A stretch of 64,000 nucleotides of DNA from Macrolepiota albuminosa (taxonomy: Eukaryota; Basidiomycota; Agaricomycetes; Agaricales; Agaricaceae), in contig JAMWFC010000100.1 in the NCBI GenBank assembly GCA_027475525.1, positions 310,001 to 374,000 on the forward strand. Reading direction: 5' to 3'. This document shows positions 58,931 through 64,000 of the stretch, in pieces (positions within the stretch are counted from its first letter, which is position 1; the number at the start of each line of letters is the position of its first letter). The notes under the pieces are model-generated. The model worked only from the letters and a program-made list of their open reading frames with translations. It made no database searches and was not told the origin of the DNA. The position numbers and the translations under genes are program-made.

Positions 58931-61528
58931 ATGATCAGGTGTGCTATTAGGGTAGCATAGGCCTTCTCTGTGATATTGGAGATTAGAAAATGGTATAAAG
59001 GGTTCTAGCACCTAGTGCAGTGTCTCAAGAGCAGTTTTTTATCTTATTGAGGGGAGGAGAGTTTTGCCTGCTCACCTGTCATTTTAGTAATTAGAGTCTT
59101 CATGTTTTCATCTATGGCTACTAGGTCTGCCTGTCTACTACCCCTTTAATCTAGAGCTTTTGCTCTGGGTAGTTGTTGAAGTGTGTTTGCTGTTCTGGGA
59201 GCAGGCTGTACTATGGGGAGGTCAACAAGTGGATGGTGGAGTAGCCATCAGTCAGAGTAGGTGCTCTCATCAGGTTTGCTGGCAGCTGGAGAGTCTGAAA
59301 TGTAATGTCTGGGGCATTGAAGCCCATAGGGTTTTTAGTATCTGTGCTTATTGAGCATGGGCATTGTATCAATGGTGGTGGTTCAATCTGAGATCTATTG
59401 CTTTGTAGGAGGGTCTTTTGTTGAGTGTGTTTGATTAGCCAAGAGAGGTTAGCATCTCAGACTTTTTTTACTATAGCTGCTCAACAGCATGTTGATATGC
59501 ATGTCTCAAAACTAGAATGTAGCCTGAAAGAACTAAAAGAAATATATTGGTTCTATATACAACTCATATAGCTGAAAATAGTAAGCTAATATATGCGGAT
59601 TGAAAACTGTAGACTTGACATATCTCAGAAATAAGACCACCCCACCCACTACTCCAAAACAGCCTGACAACATCTGGATACACAAAACAGCCAATCAAAG
59701 AGATCAAGGCAACAGCTGCAGGATAAAATGAAAATCTCAGAGGATATCTGAGATCAATCTAATCAAACCAATCATGCATCAGTCAATCCTGCTGACACCT
59801 TACTGTCCACAAAGATAGTACTCTTATGTTACTTCTGCCATGCATACAAAGAATGATAAGCTGCGCAACATGCACACTAGCAACCAAAGAGAGGAAAAGA
59901 TAATGAGACAAGAGAGGAAAGGGAAGTAGACAGGCAGTAGAAGAGGGTTTAGCTAGAAGATTGGGTAATCACACACAATTTGCTCTGACAGTGTCAATAG
60001 CCACCTGTCTAGGCTCAGTAATGCAATAACTAACTGTCTGGTCACAGCAAAACAACAAACCAATGCTCACATGTGTGAAACATGCAATGGTCTATGTGTA
60101 GAAGAAAGGGGTATAAGAGGAATAGGATTTTGGAAGAATTGGGCAAGTAATCATCTTGCCATGGCTTGAGGTCTCCAGAGAGCAGACTACTTAGGCCAAA
60201 GCATAACAATTTACTTCAGATTTAGTAATAATACTATTTTGATCTATTTTGAATGTAAACTTTTAAGTTTTTTATTTCAATAAATCAATTAAAAATTATA
60301 ATCTCTTATTACAATATGTGCATGCATGTAACTAAGTCCCCAGAACTTCATAAATGGAAGTTTTATATTTTGGCTGAAGTCTTGCCCAATTTTATTTGAG
60401 CAGCTTAGAAATAAATTAATACTTCCATTTCGCATCAATGTTGGATTGCCCTGGCAAAAATAGCAATGGTGGAGGAGATATCTCAACTATTGTCATGTCT
60501 CCTTCTCCATCCTCAGTTCTCATTTTCAATTCCTGGGGTTTCTGAGTTGAGTGTTTGGAGTGGAGAGTTTGTGGGAGACAGAGATGAGAGTGGGGCAGCT
60601 TTCTCTATATCCAATTTTTCCATGTCCAACAGTTGGTTAGTGGAGGTATTCCTTCTTTTCTAGTTATGTGCACATACTCTATTCTGTTTCTCCAGGCTGG
60701 TATTCTGAAGCCACTCTCTTGCTTCCTTTTAAAGTGACATACAGATGGATTTACACATTTATGTGCTAGGTCCAGTATCAGTTCAGAGCTCATTTTCCTT
60801 GTGTATGTCCTTGACTGGGTCTCTTGTTTCCTGATTAGTTGCATGTGGCTGGAGTTTTGTTTATATCAATGAGACAGAATGTACTCAAACCCAATATTTA
60901 AATCTATCAGAAGAGGGTACAATGTTTAGTGCTGAGATTAGCGCTTATGGCATTTGTCAAGGATTTTCCAACCATACCCCAGAGTAGCCTGGCTAATCAG
61001 AATTACATTAAAAAGTGAGCAGACTTGTATAATTTCTAAGTAGTTTTAGAGTTGCCATTGGCCAATAGGCTGTAACACTATTGATTGCCATTATCCATGT
61101 GCTGCAGGTTGCCATTGACAGGTGGCCATTAGCTATAGCCACAAGGAGAAGCACTAAATGATAGCACCACAAATGGACTTATCTTGAAAGTACAGTAGCA
61201 TATTGTCAGGAGACTCATCATTTCTTCCTTTTCTCACTCCTTATCTCTTCACTCTCCCTTCATTCATTTTCTTATTTCTTCTGACATTATTTCATTTCAC
61301 TGTTTCTATTCTTTCAACACTATCTGTTAGTACTACTCTCAGCCCTTGAGATGCTCTGGTTCTTTAGCTACCATTCAGACAAGTGTGGGCCCTTCAGCAC
61401 TGCTTCCAGACTGCTTATATAAGCCGGAGTTTGCCTTTCTGACTTCTAAAGTCCGGAGTTTTCCTGCCTTGTTTGCACAGTTGTTTGGTTAGTCAATTTT
61501 CGAGTTTTTAAGGTTTTGTTGTACTGTA
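58931..61528. other. CpG-poor repeat DNA, unclassified
   Basis: The left end may be further 5' sequence of the LINE fossil. A reverse frame at 60605-60844 (ILDLAHKCVNPSVCHFKRKQ) looks like decayed coding sequence, but I cannot name its family. No LTR pair, tail or terminal repeat was found. Confidence 0.35.
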
Positions 61529-61838
61529 CAGTTGTTTCCCACACTTCAGAAGCCCCAGAAGCATCCAACCTGGCATAGAGAATCCCTAGACTTGTTCTCT
61601 TTAGATCTCTCTCTGCCAAGTGAGTAGTTATTATGATATTGTCAGTACATACTCTAATATACTTTGGATCTCCTTCTGCCAGCCAGTTGTTTTCCACACT
61701 TCAGAAGCCCCAGAAGCATCCAACCTGGCATAGAGAATCCCTAGACTTGTTCTCTTTAGATCTCTCTCTGCCAAGTGAGTAGTTATTATGATATTGTCAG
61801 TACATACTCTAATATACTTTGGATCTCCTTCTGCCAGC
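61529..61838. repeat. 155-bp tandem duplication
   Basis: Units 61529-61683 and 61684-61838 differ at one base near the start (TTTCCC against TTTTCC). Reverse-strand frames in both units read TDNIIITTHLAERDLKRTS, a coding-like remnant of unknown family. The period differs from the 77-bp seams and the copies are not exact, so this is probably a true duplication. Confidence 0.8.
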
Positions 61839-63064
61839 TGTGTGACTGAGCCACAGCCTTTAGAGGTCGCCTTTACACATATAGTATAAAAGATAGCCAC
61901 TTAACATGTACATAACAATGAATTATAACTTTTTGAGTATCCAGTTATACTTAGTGTTCAAATCATGCTAGCTTGACCTAACTTTGTTACTAAGTTGGGT
62001 GCTAGCATCGTCTATCTCATCTTTGTTGTTTACGGTGCCATCTACAGGCACATTGCATTGCACTATTCTTTTTTGTTTTTATATCTTTGCCTAAACTTTG
62101 ATGCTTACAGTTTGCTAGGTAGCACCTTAAATGCTATTATCTAGCATGTCATCTTATCTCATTTGCTTGAGCACACTGGGACTCTGTCAGGACTCCTCAC
62201 AACTATGCATGCCAGGTGCTAGAGATGGTGTTGTACTGCATAAATGTCTAGCACATCCAACTACAGTTGGTGTCATCAATATAAAAGTTTGTTTTTTCTC
62301 ATGTGGCCTGTATGTCTTCCAGAGGCTGGCACAGTGAAATCTAGTCAAAGGTTATAGGAGTTGTTGAGGAATTTTCTCTTTTTTTTTTCCTGGTGGAAGG
62401 GGGAGAGCTCCAATATCTAATCTATCTGCTAGGCAGGGGCCTGTGTTAAAGGCAGTAGTAGAAATGCATAGCAGTAGGATAGGCATGATTGCTGCATCTG
62501 CAGTGGCAGTGCAGTTTGAGATCAAAGAGCCCCCTGATCAGTTACAATCTAAAGTGCTTATATAGTTGCAGACAATCAAACTCAGCAAGTTTAGTATCTA
62601 AAAGAAAAAACACTTTTAAGCTAAAATAACACCAGATTCAGGCTCAGAATGGTGAATATGCTCAAAAACAACCTTCTGCTGTTTTTTCCATGACTTTTTA
62701 GGGTGGCCAATTTTTTGAGTCAATTTATTGACATTTATATATGGTAATTTTAATAAAATTAGTTGAAAACAGCCTCAATTGATATCATGGCATGCTGAGA
62801 AACTTGATGATGGGACCTCTGATTGTGAACCACCTATGCTGCAGCCTTGCTGGTAAGCTGCTTTTGGTAAGCACTCATAAAACGCCAGGACCAATTAATG
62901 AATCATCAAATAACTTCTGTAGGGCAAGCATTGAGATATTTATGTACTGAGTTTTTAGCATGTTTAAAATTGGTCTTGATATGTTCTCTGTAGTGGTATT
63001 TAGCCCAGCCCCAGTATTAGGTGCTGTTAGTAGTGACACTGAATGATAATCAACAAATAAAACT
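61839..63064. other. CpG-poor repeat DNA, nothing recognised
   Basis: No coding frame longer than about 70 codons and no recognisable domain. It contains short T-rich and A-rich runs. It may include non-coding parts of the transposon whose fossil transposase follows. Confidence 0.4.
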
Positions 63065-64000
63065 CACTATTTTAATCAGATTCAGTTCACAGTAAAACTT
63101 TGGATAAAAAATACAGAAGTGACCAGATTTCTTGATGAGGACTCTGAAAGCACCACATCCTGTCCAATTTGTGCAGTTAACCGGAGTGCTGCAGAATCTC
63201 AAGCATAGACTTCTGATGCTTAAAGTCATCCTGCTAGCTAAAGAGATGGGCTGGCCATACAGCAGCCAGTGCTTTCAGCTAAACAGACTGGAGAGGACTT
63301 GGTATAAAGACTATTGACATTAAATCCACACTCCTGAAAAGTGCATTGAAGTCCTTTTGTAGACCCAGTTGGTAAAGGCATGGATTGATGTTGTCTATGA
63401 CATTTTGGATCAGAGTTAGTTTCAGGAATAATTTTGTGATATGTTTTTTACCACCAGCTAATTTGTTCATTTCAAAAGCTTTTAAAGCATCTGGTGGGAG
63501 AGACCCATGTGCCAAAGACTAATTGAAAATGAGGAGAGCCTGGCAGCCAGAATGCTGCTTTTCAAAGACTTTGATAGCATGCTCCACTTGCACAAGAAGC
63601 TGCTCAGTATCCTACCATGCATCACTATTTGACCTGAGATAAATGATTTTGTGAGCTTCATTAAGAATGTTGCTATCTGTACAAGGCACCCAGTTTCTGG
63701 GCTGATGAATTCTGACACATAGATCAAGTGTCCATGCCCTTTTTTCTGAAGCATTGTTTGACCAGGCTTGAGCCTGCAAGAATTTATCAGAGGACAGCAC
63801 TTGTTTTGATTGACAGTGACTTACCAAGACTGTGACTTGTATTCATTCACTGTGAAGCAAGACTCATCTTGAAACAATGGTATAATCTCCTTCTCACCAT
63901 GTTTGAGACTTGGTGAGATTCTTTTGAGCTCTGGTCCTTGATACTTGGCTATACAAGCTTTATATGCCTCTATCACTGATAAAAACACTTTTTTTCAATA
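63065..64000 (-). pseudogene. DDE-superfamily transposase fossil, cut by the window end
   Basis: Reverse-strand blocks, in shifting frames, read IIPLFQDESCFTVNEYKSQSW, VLQKKGHGHLIYVSEFISPETG, CQALLIFN, SLPPDALKAFEMNKLAGGKK and finally CIFYPKFYCELNLIK. This matches in order a DDE endonuclease abundant in mushroom genomes, with DESCF and an LPKFHCELNPIEMYW-like end as catalytic blocks (family knowledge, from memory). Stops and frameshifts are frequent and CpG is nearly absent. The N-terminal part lies beyond 64000. Confidence 0.7.

Noticed and set aside
61529..61838. 155-bp repeat as a fifth assembly seam
   Set aside because: The period is 155, not 77, and the two units differ at one base, unlike the four exact 77-bp duplications.

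Overview
The window looks like nuclear DNA of a filamentous basidiomycete, most likely an Agaricomycete. The protein-coding genes are split by many short introns (about 46-66 bp, GT..AG, often GTRNGT donors). The gene content is typical of that group: multi-exon F-box proteins, an Eos1-type N-glycosylation protein, an AlkB-like dioxygenase, Argonaute and Ach1-type acetyl-CoA hydrolase. The transposons are also typical of mushrooms: a Tad/I-like LINE with RNase H, a Ty1/copia element, and MULE and Plavaka transposase fossils. The organism call is inference from gene structure and families; no marker gene was searched.

Layout. 1-6.1 kb: a two-exon unknown gene (1060-2419), a 333-bp tandem repeat, and a reverse-strand F-box gene (copy 1, 3551-5901). 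6.1-10.6 kb: a transposon graveyard with a cysteine-rich ORF remnant, a tRNA-headed SINE-like element with decayed target-site duplication, a MULE transposase fossil, and directly joined to it a decayed copy of the 3' half of the 1060-2419 gene. 10.7-18.8 kb: a full-length LINE with a 15-bp target-site duplication, disabled by three nonsense codons that look like C-to-T changes. 19.0-24.3 kb: an intact Ty1/copia element with identical LTRs, inserted into an older solo LTR; both have clean 5-bp target duplications. 24.4-27.4 kb: F-box copy 2. 28.2-46.9 kb: the gene-dense part, with EOS1-like (-), an F-box/LRR-like protein (+), AlkB-like (+), a large membrane protein (+), Argonaute (-), acetyl-CoA hydrolase (-) and a tRNA-Gln (+). 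48.1-50.5 kb: inverted, broken F-box copy 3. 51.4-64 kb: an almost CpG-free transposon graveyard holding a Plavaka transposase fossil, a solo LTR, a degenerate relative of the LINE and a DDE transposase fossil running off the end.

Two points change how the window should be read. First, four exact tandem duplications, all of period 77 bp, occur at 25042, 26810, 39191 and 41495. Three lie in coding exons and two of those shift the frame; removing one unit restores the Argonaute frame. Identical 77-bp periods are what unmerged contig ends from a k=77 de Bruijn assembly would leave, so these are probably assembly seams. Second, old repeats have lost nearly all CpG, and the window holds its own before/after pairs (the 1060-2419 gene against 9812-10637; the young LINE against the 57-59 kb relative), pointing to CpG-directed C-to-T decay of silenced repeats. 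The Argonaute gene shows that the genome has at least the core of an RNA-silencing pathway; a link between it and the CpG decay is not shown by this sequence.

All exon boundaries were worked out by eye from splice signals and frame continuity; single-base errors are possible.
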